Origin: Erythrobacter sp. SDW2
GTDB lineage: Bacteria > Pseudomonadota > Alphaproteobacteria > Sphingomonadales > Sphingomonadaceae
Reading direction: 5' to 3'
Assembly: GCF_021431965.1 (NCBI RefSeq)
Contig: NZ_CP090370.1
Coordinates: 620,001 to 684,000 of the forward strand
DNA length: 64,000 nucleotides
Part shown: positions 56,451 to 64,000 of the stretch, in pieces
Position numbering within the stretch: position 1 is the stretch's first letter
Layout: each line of letters begins with the position of its first letter
Position numbers and translations under genes: made by a program
Notes under the pieces: model-generated
Told to the model about the DNA's origin: nothing
The model's input: the letters and a program-made list of their open reading frames with translations, nothing else
The model's database searches: none

Positions 56451-57371
56451 ATGCTGCGTAAAGTTCTTCTGGCGCCGCTGGCTGGCGCATTGGTTCTCGC
56501 TGCTGTTCCGGCGGTGGCGCAGGACGGTGACGAACCGATGGTCGAACAGAGCATTCAAATTGCCGACACCGACACCGACACCGATGCACCTGAAGAAACT
56601 GCTCCCAATCCCTTCGCCATGCTTGCCGGGATGTTCGCGGTCGAACCCCTGACGCCAGAGCAGGAGGCCCGTTTGCCGCAAGCCACTGCCATAATCTCCA
56701 AGCTGGTTCCCGAAGGGTCGCTCGGTGAAATGATGGGCAAGACCTTCGACAATTTCATCAAGCCTTTTGGCGACCTGCCGAAATCCTCGGCGGTCGAGCG
56801 GGCGGCCAACGGCATCGGTGTCAGCCAGTACGACCTCGAACTCACCGACGAGCAGGCGCAGGAAATCGCCGACATGTTCGATCCCGCCTACGAGGAACGC
56901 GAAGCGCGCGAAATGGCGCTGCTGCCGGAAATGATGAACACCATGATGACGGCGATGGAGCCGCCCATGCGCAAGGCCATGGCGGAACTCTACGCCATCA
57001 ATTTCACCGGGGCCGAACTGAGCGACATCGATGCCTTCTTTTCGACCCCGACAGGCGCGATCTATGCTCGCAAGTCCTTCACCATGGCGAGCGATCCGCG
57101 CATCGTTGCCGCTTCGATGGAGGCTCTCCCTGCGCTGCTTGGCCCGATCGGCAGTATGGAAGAAAAGGCCAAGGCCGCCACGGCCGATCTTCCGCCGGCA
57201 CGGGCCTTCGCGGAGCTGACAGCAAGGGAACGTGCCCGCATCACGGCTCTGACGGGTTTCTCGGCCGAGGAGATCGAGGAATGGCTGTCGATGCGCGACA
57301 CGATGGAGGCGGTCGAATGGGATTCCGAGGCCGTGACGACAGGCGATGCTTCGGATTCGGTCGAAGACTAA
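56451..57371 (+). CDS. Exported DUF2059-like protein
   Basis: A 306-residue secreted protein. Signal peptide about 1-23 (AVPAVAQ cleavage), a short DT repeat (DTDTDTD) and an all-helical body; NFIKPFGDLP, MRKAMAELYAINFTGAELSDIDAFFSTPTGAIYARKS looks like the DUF2059 domain. The C-terminus is acidic. Function unknown. Start ATG 56451 follows GGAGGGA. It lies between the phosphohexomutase and the helicase genes. Confidence 0.76.
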   Translation: MLRKVLLAPLAGALVLAAVPAVAQDGDEPMVEQSIQIADTDTDTDAPEETAPNPFAMLAGMFAVEPLTPEQEARLPQATAIISKLVPEGSLGEMMGKTFDNFIKPFGDLPKSSAVERAANGIGVSQYDLELTDEQAQEIADMFDPAYEEREAREMALLPEMMNTMMTAMEPPMRKAMAELYAINFTGAELSDIDAFFSTPTGAIYARKSFTMASDPRIVAASMEALPALLGPIGSMEEKAKAATADLPPARAFAELTARERARITALTGFSAEEIEEWLSMRDTMEAVEWDSEAVTTGDASDSVED

Positions 57372-57420
57372 CCGCTGACCGGACTGGCCCCATTTATTCT
57401 CCCGGTGCATTGACGGGAGA

Positions 57421-59865
57421 ATGAAGGTGTCCGTTCCACCCGAAATCGAACGCTGGTTTGCCGGCCGCGGGTGGCGTGTGCGGCGGCACCAGGCGGAAAT
57501 GCTGGCAGCGGCGGACAGCGGCCGACACGCTTTGCTGGTGGCGGATACCGGCGCGGGCAAGACCCTGGGCGGGTTCCTGCCGACGCTGGCGGATTTCTGC
57601 CCCTCCCGGTTGGGTGGCAAGGCGTTGCCGGATGGTCTGCACACGCTCTACGTCTCGCCGCTGAAGGCGCTGGCGCATGATGTGCAGCGCAATCTCCTCA
57701 CGCCCGTGGAGGAAATGGGACTGCCGATCCGGATCGAGACCCGCAGCGGCGATACCCCGTCGGACCGCAAGAAACGCCAGCGGGCCAAGCCGCCGCATGT
57801 GCTGCTTACGACCCCGGAAAGCCTGTCGCTGCTGTTGAGCTATCCCGACAGTATCGAGCTCTTTTCGGGTCTCGAACGCATCGTGATAGACGAGGTCCAC
57901 GCCTTCGCCACCGGCAAGCGCGGCGACCTGCTGGCGCTCAGCCTCTCTCGGTTGCAGGCCATAGCGCCGGAGCTGCAGCGAGTGGCCTTGTCGGCAACGC
58001 TCGCCAATCCCGAGGGATTCCGTGAATGGCTCGCCCCATGGGGCGATATCGACAGCGTTGCCTTGGTCGAGGGCGAAGCCGGTGCGCCGGCCGAAGTCGA
58101 GATCCTCCTGCCTGACGAGGAACGGGTACCGTGGGGCGGGCACGCCGGGACCTGGGCCGTGCCGCAGGTCTACGAGACGATCCGCAAGAACCGCACGACG
58201 CTGATTTTCACCAACACGCGCTTCCTGGCGGAATATCTGTTCCAGCAATTGTGGGACATCAACGACGATCTGCTGCCCATCGGGATCCACCATGGCTCGC
58301 TCAGCAAGGAAGCCCGGCGCAAGGTCGAAGGCGCGATGGCGCGGGGCGAGTTGCGGGCACTGGTCGCGACGGCGAGCCTCGATCTGGGGGTCGACTGGGG
58401 CGATATCGACTGCGTGGTGCAGATGGGCGCTCCGAAGGGCTCATCGCGCCTGCTCCAGCGGATCGGGCGGGCCAACCACCGGCTCGACCAGCCGAGCCGC
58501 GCGCTGCTGGTGCCGGGCAACCGGTTCGAATTCCTCGAGGCCCAGGCGGCCAAGGATGCGGTCGACCAGGGCCAGCGCGATGGCGAGGCGTTCCGGCCCG
58601 GCGGGCTCGATGTGCTGGCGCAGCATGTCATGGCCTGCGCCTGTGCCGCGCCTTTTGCCGAAGCCGAACTCCTGGCGGAGGTGCGATCGTCTTTGTCCTA
58701 TGCCTGGGTCGACGAAGTGGTGTGGCAGCGGGTGCTCAATTTCGTCGCCACCGGGGGCTATGCGCTCAAGGCGTATGACAAGTTCCGCCGCATCGTCCGC
58801 GACAGGGCAGGCGTATGGCGGCTGGCGCATCCCGAACTGGCGGCCAAGCACCGGCTCAACGCGGGGATCATCCTCGATTCCGAAATGCTGGAAGTGCGTT
58901 TCCGCAATGGCCGCTCATTGGGCAAGGTGGAGGAACGCTTCGCCGCTTCGCTGCGGCCTGGTGACACCTTCGCCTTTGCCGGGCAGGCGCTTGAGGTCGA
59001 GCAGCTGCGCGACATGGAAATCGTGGTGCGGGCGACCGCCAAGTCGGCGATGATCCCCAGCTATGGCGGCGCGCGCATGCCGCTGACGACGCATCTGGCC
59101 GACCGGGTGCGGGCGATGCTGGTCGATCGTGCGGGTTGGGCGCGTTTCCCGGATGACGTGCGCGAATGGCTGGAAGTGCAGGACTGGCGCAGCCGGATGC
59201 CGGGGCCGGACAGGTTGCTGGTGGAGAGCTTCCCCCACGCTCAGAAGCACTACACGGTGTACTACACCTTCACCGGGTGGAACGCGAACCAGTCGTTGGG
59301 CATGCTGATCACCCAGCGGATGGAAGCGCGCGGCCTAATGCCGGGCGGGTTCGTCGCCAACGACTATTCGCTGGCGGTCTGGGGGCTGAAACCCGTCACC
59401 GATCCCGCGCCACTGCTCTCGCCGGACATTCTGGCGCATGAGTTCGTCGAATGGGTGCAGGACAGCTACCTGCTCAAGCGTTCGTTCCGCGAAGTGGCCG
59501 TGATCGGCGGCCTGGTCGAGCGCCAGCAGCCCGGAAAGCGCAAGAGCGGGCGGCAAGTCACCTTCTCGACCGACCTGATTTACGATGTGCTGCGGAAGTA
59601 CGAGCCCGACCATGTCCTGCTCGAAGCCGCCTGGGCCGATGCGCGCGAGCGGTTGACCGATATCGGTCGGTTGCAGGACCTGCTTGCGCGTTCGGAGCAC
59701 CAGCTGGAACATGTCACCCTGGAGCGGGTCAGTCCGCTGGCGGTCCCGGTGATGGTGATGATCGGCCGGGAGAGCATGCCGCAGGGTTCGGTCGATGACG
59801 AACTGCTGCTCGAAGCCGAGAGTCTCGCCAGCGCCGCGATGCGGGTGGACGATCCTCTCGGCTAA
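57421..59865 (+). CDS. Lhr-type ligase-associated DEXH helicase
   Basis: An 814-residue superfamily 2 DNA helicase. Walker A ADTGAGKT at 41-48, DEVH at 157-160, SAT-like LSATLANPEGF, IFTNTRFLAEYLFQQLW, and QRIGRANHR as motif VI. The C-terminal about 400 residues form the Lhr-core/winged region. In many proteobacteria this form sits with an ATP-dependent ligase, an exonuclease and a PdeM phosphoesterase; none of these is next to it here. Start ATG 57421. The stop is just before the converging exbD cluster. Confidence 0.92.
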   Translation: MKVSVPPEIERWFAGRGWRVRRHQAEMLAAADSGRHALLVADTGAGKTLGGFLPTLADFCPSRLGGKALPDGLHTLYVSPLKALAHDVQRNLLTPVEEMGLPIRIETRSGDTPSDRKKRQRAKPPHVLLTTPESLSLLLSYPDSIELFSGLERIVIDEVHAFATGKRGDLLALSLSRLQAIAPELQRVALSATLANPEGFREWLAPWGDIDSVALVEGEAGAPAEVEILLPDEERVPWGGHAGTWAVPQVYETIRKNRTTLIFTNTRFLAEYLFQQLWDINDDLLPIGIHHGSLSKEARRKVEGAMARGELRALVATASLDLGVDWGDIDCVVQMGAPKGSSRLLQRIGRANHRLDQPSRALLVPGNRFEFLEAQAAKDAVDQGQRDGEAFRPGGLDVLAQHVMACACAAPFAEAELLAEVRSSLSYAWVDEVVWQRVLNFVATGGYALKAYDKFRRIVRDRAGVWRLAHPELAAKHRLNAGIILDSEMLEVRFRNGRSLGKVEERFAASLRPGDTFAFAGQALEVEQLRDMEIVVRATAKSAMIPSYGGARMPLTTHLADRVRAMLVDRAGWARFPDDVREWLEVQDWRSRMPGPDRLLVESFPHAQKHYTVYYTFTGWNANQSLGMLITQRMEARGLMPGGFVANDYSLAVWGLKPVTDPAPLLSPDILAHEFVEWVQDSYLLKRSFREVAVIGGLVERQQPGKRKSGRQVTFSTDLIYDVLRKYEPDHVLLEAAWADARERLTDIGRLQDLLARSEHQLEHVTLERVSPLAVPVMVMIGRESMPQGSVDDELLLEAESLASAAMRVDDPLG

Positions 59866-59869
59866 GGCA

Positions 59870-60301
59870 TTACTTGTCGAGTGTTCCGTACCGTTCGTTA
59901 CCCACGAAGGCGAATTTCCGGATGCCCGAGTCCTTGATGAGGGCGATGGTCTTGGCGGAGCGGTCGTAGCTGGCGGCCGCTGCGGGCTCGAAGCGGACTT
60001 CGGGTTGGTCGGGCCGGGCAGCGGCGGCTGTCAACTGGGCTCCGAGAACCTCGTGCGAAACCGGCTGGCCGTTCCAGAACAACCGGTCCTGGGCATCGAT
60101 GGTCACGGCGTTGCGATCGACCACCGCAAGGGGCGCATCGCCTGCCGCCGGCAATTCGACCTGTGTCGAGTGGGTCATCACGGGGACGGTCAGGATCAGC
60201 ATCACGATCAGGACTAGCAGCACATCGATCAGCGGGGTCATGTTCATCTCGCCGGTCGTGGTCTTGGGCAGGCGGGTGAAATAGAGCTTGCGGCGTCTCA
60301 T
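59870..60301 (-). CDS. ExbD/TolR-family protein (third copy)
   Basis: A 143-residue one-pass membrane protein of the ExbD/TolR type. The helix (about 22-42) has the proton-relay D in MTPLIDVLLVLIVMLILTVPV, and a periplasmic domain follows with the C-terminal NERYGTLDK. Start ATG 60301 has AGAGAGGAAA directly upstream; the longer frame to 60352 adds a doubtful N-terminus. It is separated from the previous exbD by a terminator, so it may be transcribed less or separately. Confidence 0.9.
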   Translation of the reverse strand: MRRRKLYFTRLPKTTTGEMNMTPLIDVLLVLIVMLILTVPVMTHSTQVELPAAGDAPLAVVDRNAVTIDAQDRLFWNGQPVSHEVLGAQLTAAAARPDQPEVRFEPAAAASYDRSAKTIALIKDSGIRKFAFVGNERYGTLDK

Positions 60302-60393
60302 TTTCCTCTCTCCCTTCATGTTACAGCATAACATAACAGAGAGCATTGGCAAGATGGGTCCGAAGCGGTTGGATGCCCGCTTGTCCGGGCACG

Positions 60394-60420
60394 AAAAAGG
60401 GGGCGGATCGCTCCGCCCCC
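60394..60420 (-). terminator. Strong intrinsic terminator between second and third exbD
   Basis: On the minus strand GGGGGCGGA-GCGA-TCCGCCCCC is a perfect 9-base stem with a T-run (TTTTT) after it. It lies 29 bases past the second exbD stop and ahead of the third exbD start, so it splits the operon. Confidence 0.8.
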
Positions 60421-60448
60421 TCTTCGATTTCGCGAAGGCGATGACTGC

Positions 60449-60919
60449 TTACTGAGCGCCGCCGTTGAAGGCCGGTGCACTGGCATCCTTGCCGAATGAG
60501 CCGAACTGTTCGTTGCCGACAAATCCGAACTTGGTCACGCCGGAGCCCTTGATGATCTGCAGCACCTTGGCCGACAGGTCATAGCTGGCCTGGCCTTCCG
60601 GTTCGAACTGCAGTTCGGGTTCGGGATCCATGCCCCTGGTCTCGTTGAGATACGTGACAAGGGTGCTCTGGTCGACCACGGCCCCGTTCCACAGGATTTC
60701 GTTCTGCTGGGTGAGAACGATCTTGTTCTTGACCGGATCGATCGCGTCGGGCGGCGGCGGATTGGGGTTCGGGCTCGGCAGGTCGATGTCGACCGAGTGG
60801 GTCGCGACCGGGATGGTGATGATGAACATGATGAGCAGCACGAGCAGGACGTCGATCAACGGCGTCATGTTCATGTCGGTCATCGGCATGCCATCGTCTT
60901 TGCCACCTGACATTGCCAT
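60449..60919 (-). CDS. exbD: ExbD-family biopolymer transport protein (second copy)
   Basis: Partner of ExbB in proton-driven energising of TonB. The 156 residues have the single helix MTPLIDVLLVLLIMFIITIPV (about 19-39, proton D at 24) and a proline-rich start of the periplasmic domain (PSPNPNPPPPD). The C-terminal GNEQFGSFGKD parallels the third copy. Start ATG 60919. It follows the first exbD by 44 bases. Confidence 0.93.
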   Translation of the reverse strand: MAMSGGKDDGMPMTDMNMTPLIDVLLVLLIMFIITIPVATHSVDIDLPSPNPNPPPPDAIDPVKNKIVLTQQNEILWNGAVVDQSTLVTYLNETRGMDPEPELQFEPEGQASYDLSAKVLQIIKGSGVTKFGFVGNEQFGSFGKDASAPAFNGGAQ

Positions 60920-60963
60920 GGTGTGGTACTCCTCTTGTCTCTAACTGCGGTCGGTTGCGGCCC

Positions 60964-61488
60964 TTAGGGCTCGACCGGGTTGGAGATGAAGCCAACGGTG
61001 GGATAGCCCGCCCGCTGGACAGTGTAGATGGTGCCGGCCACGCAGCGCCACGGGGCATTTTGGTCCCCGCGGATGTGGACCTGCGGAATGAGCTCGGGGT
61101 TGTCGAGCATCGCCTGCTCGCCGCCGGCCCGTTCCACGATCGATTCAAGCCGCTTTTGCGCGGTTTCGAACAGTTCGTCCGAAGTCACCGGCGAAATGTT
61201 GTTGAAGTAGACCCGGCATTCGCCGTCGCGGGCCGCACCTTCGAAGCCGGGAGTGCCCGCACTGCGGCCGGCGGCATCGGTGGTGCTGACCGTGAGCGAG
61301 AGGTTCTCGACCTTGTCCTTCGATTCAACCGATTCGAAGACAGGGATCTTGAGCTTCTCGATGGTCTGGATCGCGACCGGGACCGCGATCAGGAAGATGA
61401 TCAGGAGAACCAACATCACGTCCACCAGCGGGGTGGTGTTGATGTCGGACATCGGCGTCTCGTTGCCGCCTCCTACAGAAATCGCCAT
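60964..61488 (-). CDS. exbD: ExbD-family biopolymer transport protein (first copy)
   Basis: 174 residues, the longest of the three. The membrane helix has TTPLVDVMLVLLIIFLIAVP (about 18-37, with the conserved D at 23). Its periplasmic part includes a Cys (CRVYFNN) and a late conserved GVHIRGDQ-like VHIRGDQNAP, a feature of ExbD. Lies immediately after exbB (86 bases). Confidence 0.93.
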   Translation of the reverse strand: MAISVGGGNETPMSDINTTPLVDVMLVLLIIFLIAVPVAIQTIEKLKIPVFESVESKDKVENLSLTVSTTDAAGRSAGTPGFEGAARDGECRVYFNNISPVTSDELFETAQKRLESIVERAGGEQAMLDNPELIPQVHIRGDQNAPWRCVAGTIYTVQRAGYPTVGFISNPVEP

Positions 61489-61574
61489 GACTACATCCTA
61501 TCCGTCTGTGGTCGTCTCATAGGGTTGGAACCAGGGGGGACAGGCTCGCGCCCGCCACCCCGGTTCCATACGAC

Positions 61575-62363
61575 TTACTTCTTGACCGGGACGCCGCCGG
61601 CAGTGGTCGCCGGAGCAGCCGGCTTGGCAGCCGACTTGGCAGCCGGTGCGGCAGGCACGGCCGGCTTGATGGCGCCGTTCGAGTTGAGGTTGGCGAGCAG
61701 GTCGGTCGAGAAACCGGTCAGGTGCTCGGCGATCCGCTTGTTGCGGGCCTGCAGCCAGTTGTAACCGAGAACGGCAGGCACAGCGACCAGCAGACCGATG
61801 GCGGTCATGATCAGCGCCTCACCGACCGGGCCCGCAACCTTGTCGATCGAGGCCGAACCGGCGAGACCGATGTTGATCAGCGCACGGTAGATCCCGATAA
61901 CGGTACCGAGCAGACCGACGAACGGTGCGGTCGAGCCGACCGATGCGAGGAACGACAGACCGCCGGCCAGCTTGGCGTTGATGAGGTCTTCCGAGCGCTG
62001 CAGCGAACCGTGGAGCCAGTCGTGGGCTTCGAGCTTGTCGGTCATCTTGGCGTGGCTTTCGTCGGCGGCGATGGCATCGTCGACGACCTGGCGCCAGGCG
62101 CTGTTCTTTTCGAGCTTGGTAACGCCGTCACGCAGGGTGGGGGCACGCCAGAAGCCGGGCACCTGGGTCTTGTACTGCTTCATGATCTTGTTCTGCTCGA
62201 GCAGCTTGGTGATCAGGATGTAGAACGAGCCAACCGACATGATGACGAGCACGCCAAGGATCGACCAGGCGATGACGCCGCCCTGTTCCATGGCTTCCAT
62301 GAAGCCGAATTCGGTCTTGGGCGCACCGTCGGCCGCGGCGGCAGTAAGAAGTTCGATAATCAT
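61575..62363 (-). CDS. exbB: MotA/TolQ/ExbB proton channel protein
   Basis: A three-helix membrane channel of 262 residues that works with ExbD to energise TonB. Helices near 31-54, 141-165 and 180-210. Family features: GLLGTVIGIYRALINIG and IDKVAGPVGEALIMTAIGLLVAVPAVLGYNWL. The end is an A/P/K-rich tail. Start ATG 62363 lies 39 bases after tonB. The order tonB-exbB-exbD is the standard one. Confidence 0.93.
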   Translation of the reverse strand: MIIELLTAAAADGAPKTEFGFMEAMEQGGVIAWSILGVLVIMSVGSFYILITKLLEQNKIMKQYKTQVPGFWRAPTLRDGVTKLEKNSAWRQVVDDAIAADESHAKMTDKLEAHDWLHGSLQRSEDLINAKLAGGLSFLASVGSTAPFVGLLGTVIGIYRALINIGLAGSASIDKVAGPVGEALIMTAIGLLVAVPAVLGYNWLQARNKRIAEHLTGFSTDLLANLNSNGAIKPAVPAAPAAKSAAKPAAPATTAGGVPVKK

Positions 62364-62402
62364 TTGCGAGTTCCTCTCGAAAGAAGCTGAATCAGATGGA
62401 AA

Positions 62403-63152
62403 TTATTGCGGGATTTCCCACTTGACCGACTGGGTATAGGTGCCGGAGGTCGGCTTGCCTTCTCCATCGGTCGCGGGGTTGAAGCGGGCGCGACGCATCA
62501 TGTTCTTGCACGTCGCATCATCGAGCAGGCCCGAACCGCTTGAACCGGTCACGGTGCAACCCGTCGGCTCACCTCTGGCGTCAACCGTGATTCGGACGGT
62601 GGTGATCCCCTGCTGTTCTTCACGCAGGGCGCGCGAAGGATAGTCATTCTGGGTCACCCAGCGGCCGGCATTGCCCCTGGGCGTTGGCGGCTTGGGCTGA
62701 ACACGCGGCTTGACGGGAGGGCAGGTCGCATTGACCGGAATGACCTGGCCACCGGGGCATGTCTTGGTCGTCGGACCGCAGGAGGCGGTCTTGTCGATTA
62801 CCCGACCGTCGGCGCATGTCTGCTTGCCGGCAAACGGGTCAACCCGTTCATCGCGTTCAACCTCTTTGTCCGTCGTATCGTCGAGCTGGTTGTCCGGCTT
62901 GAGGTTGAACGGGCTCGGAGGAACCACGACCGGCGGCGGTGCCGTTTCGGGGATTTCCTCGGGCGGGGGCGGGGGCTCTTCCTCAGGCTCGGGCTCTTCC
63001 ACGTCGATGGTCGTAACCCGTTCGACGACGGCTTTCGCCGCCTCGTAGGCAAGACCGGTGACGAGGGTATAGCCGATTGCAACGTGAAGGAGAGCAACTA
63101 GGACGATGGCAATCATCCGATTGCCGCTCATCTGTTGGTCAGCGTAGGCCAT
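62403..63152 (-). CDS. tonB: TonB with cysteine repeats in the linker
   Basis: Couples the inner-membrane proton force to outer-membrane receptors. The 249 residues have the N-terminal anchor (about 12-33), an E/P-rich linker (50-82), the C-terminal TonB domain (about 160-249, YPSRALREEQQGITTVRI), and a paired repeat with C113, C125, C132 and C144 (CADGRVIDKTASCG and CPGGQVIPVNATCP), which is unusual for TonB. It heads the cluster; upstream 269 bases may hold its promoter, but I see no clear Fur box. Confidence 0.92.
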   Translation of the reverse strand: MAYADQQMSGNRMIAIVLVALLHVAIGYTLVTGLAYEAAKAVVERVTTIDVEEPEPEEEPPPPPEEIPETAPPPVVVPPSPFNLKPDNQLDDTTDKEVERDERVDPFAGKQTCADGRVIDKTASCGPTTKTCPGGQVIPVNATCPPVKPRVQPKPPTPRGNAGRWVTQNDYPSRALREEQQGITTVRITVDARGEPTGCTVTGSSGSGLLDDATCKNMMRRARFNPATDGEGKPTSGTYTQSVKWEIPQ

Positions 63153-63421
63153 GCAGTCGCATCACTCCGTCTGCGCCGGTAATTCCGGCTCTCAAATGTC
63201 CGGCGGCTGCACCGGACGGCGATCCTTCCATCCATCTCGAAATGCCGCACTACTCCGATTCGGCATTGCGCCGATCGGGCCGTGCCCTCAAGATGGAATC
63301 AGTCCGGGAAGTATGTTTCTCCAGCCCCGAACCGGCCAAGCCTTAGCTATTGTGCCGTGCAGGCGCAAACGCTTTATCGGTTAAGCCCGGATTCACCGTC
63401 GTGCCACGACCCTTAGGCGAT
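63153..63421. other. Intergenic region between tonB and secreted-protein gene
   Basis: 269 bases, divergent promoters expected. It holds no supported gene. I saw no perfect Fur-like 19-base inverted repeat and no strong -35/-10 pair. Confidence 0.5.
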
Positions 63422-64000
63422 ATGTCCAGAACCATGCCCACAAAAACCGAAACTCTTCCGCACCAGCCTTTCGGGCGCACGATTCGTTCGCTGGCCCTTG
63501 CTGCCATGCTGACCGGCCTTGCGCCGGTCCAGGTCTCGGCCCAGCCCCTGCAGCCGGCGGCCCAGCCGACCTATTCCGACCTCGCCGACCTGTCCGATGC
63601 GGCCCAGCTGGTGGTGCGGGCCAAGGTCAACAAGCAGGTCAAGGTCGATCCGGAGCGGGCGGTCGGGGTCGCTCCCGGCTATGCCCGGCTCTACATCGAG
63701 GCGGAAACGCAGGCGCTGATCGCCGGCAATGTGCCGCTCGGCCAGGGGCTGCGCTATCTTGTCGATGTCCCGCTCGACGCCAAGGGCAAGGTGCCCAAGC
63801 TCAAGAAGAGCGAAGTCATCCTGTTTGCCCGCACCGTGCCGGGGCGGCCCGGCCAGATCCAGTTGATCGCGCCGGACAGCCAGCTGCCCTGGAGCGCGGA
63901 GCTCGAGGGGCGATTGCGCCCGATCCTCGCGGCGCTGGCCGCGCCCGATGCGCCGCCCGAGGTCAGCGGAATCCGGGACGCGCTGTCGGTCGCGGGCAAT
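63422..64000 (+). CDS. Exported protein, uncharacterised (cut by window end)
   Basis: The frame runs off the right edge; 193 residues are visible. The signal-peptide-like start covers about 1-41 (TIRSLALAAMLTGLAPVQVSA then Q). After a Q/P-rich linker the mature part has AQLVVRAKVNKQVKVDPERAVGVAPGYARLYIEAETQALI, an alpha/beta-looking domain that I do not recognise; the impression is of a sphingomonad-specific family. ATG 63422 was taken; 63434 is in frame too. The 3' end is missing. Confidence 0.68.
   Translation, partial: MSRTMPTKTETLPHQPFGRTIRSLALAAMLTGLAPVQVSAQPLQPAAQPTYSDLADLSDAAQLVVRAKVNKQVKVDPERAVGVAPGYARLYIEAETQALIAGNVPLGQGLRYLVDVPLDAKGKVPKLKKSEVILFARTVPGRPGQIQLIAPDSQLPWSAELEGRLRPILAALAAPDAPPEVSGIRDALSVAGN

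Noticed and set aside
63153-63421. Fur box upstream of tonB
   Set aside because: No convincing GATAAT-rich inverted repeat; iron control stays possible but unsupported.

Overview
This window looks like chromosomal core DNA from an alphaproteobacterium of the order Sphingomonadales, most likely the Erythrobacteraceae. The signs are high G+C, very compact gene packing with many ATGA, GTGA and TGATG overlaps, the alphaproteobacterial cell-cycle proteins SciP and MipZ, and several families that I associate with sphingomonads. I see no insertion sequence, integrase, phage gene, rRNA or CRISPR array. There are two tRNA genes (Thr-GGT and Gly-TCC). No gene-free stretch exceeds 300 bases. The assignment to a family is inference from protein resemblance, not from a marker gene.

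Layout. 1-7 kb: mannose-1-phosphate guanylyltransferase (cut by the left edge), then a coupled run pdxH, FieF-type metal exporter and PhzF-like protein; a serine-hydrolase lipoprotein divergent from a small membrane protein; GDP-fucose synthase coupled to mnmA. 7-8 kb: a small unknown ORF coupled to sciP, then a GlsB-type membrane protein. 8.4-15 kb: an RND efflux pair whose pump has an unusual extra membrane insertion, followed by coupled DUF445 and GNAT genes. 15-22.9 kb: a secreted TonB-C-like protein, etfBA, a DUF6265-like protein, sucC, an inositol-phosphatase-family gene, an OmpA lipoprotein and a CorC-type protein.

23-32.3 kb is one long minus-strand run: a small basic protein, gpmA, purE (with an unusual extra C-terminal segment), purK, folA, ribF, a GDPD-like membrane protein with altered catalytic motifs, ileS, lspA and a DUF3035-type lipoprotein. 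32.3-41.2 kb: tRNA-Thr, a PH-domain membrane pair, a short GNAT protein, threonine aldolase, a DMT exporter, a YeeZ-like SDR, aminopeptidase N and PgeF. 41.4-44.2 kb is the complete cytochrome bc1 operon (petABC) with a terminator, followed by apt, a CPA1 antiporter and an OmpA-like lipoprotein.

47.5-52.5 kb: the sulfate-activation operon cysD-cysNC-cysQ, divergent from a LuxR-type regulator across a short region holding two perfect palindromes, then tRNA-Gly with a triplicated 3' end. 52.5-59.9 kb: a PilZ protein, panC, a coupled mipZ / membrane J-domain / phosphohexomutase trio, a DUF2059-like protein and an Lhr-type helicase. 59.9-63.2 kb is an energy-transduction cluster, tonB-exbB-exbD-exbD-(terminator)-exbD. 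The window ends inside an uncharacterised secreted protein.

Themes linking genes: GDP-sugar supply (manC, phosphohexomutase, fcl), assimilatory sulfate reduction (cysDNC/Q), electron flow to ubiquinone (etfBA with petABC), and TonB-dependent uptake. I found no clear undescribed multi-gene system. The strongest oddities are the PurE C-terminal extension with its lower G+C, the extra membrane segments in the RND pump, the palindromic control regions at etfBA and cysD, the three-ExbD cluster with an internal terminator, the Cys repeats in TonB, and the membrane J-protein coupled to MipZ.
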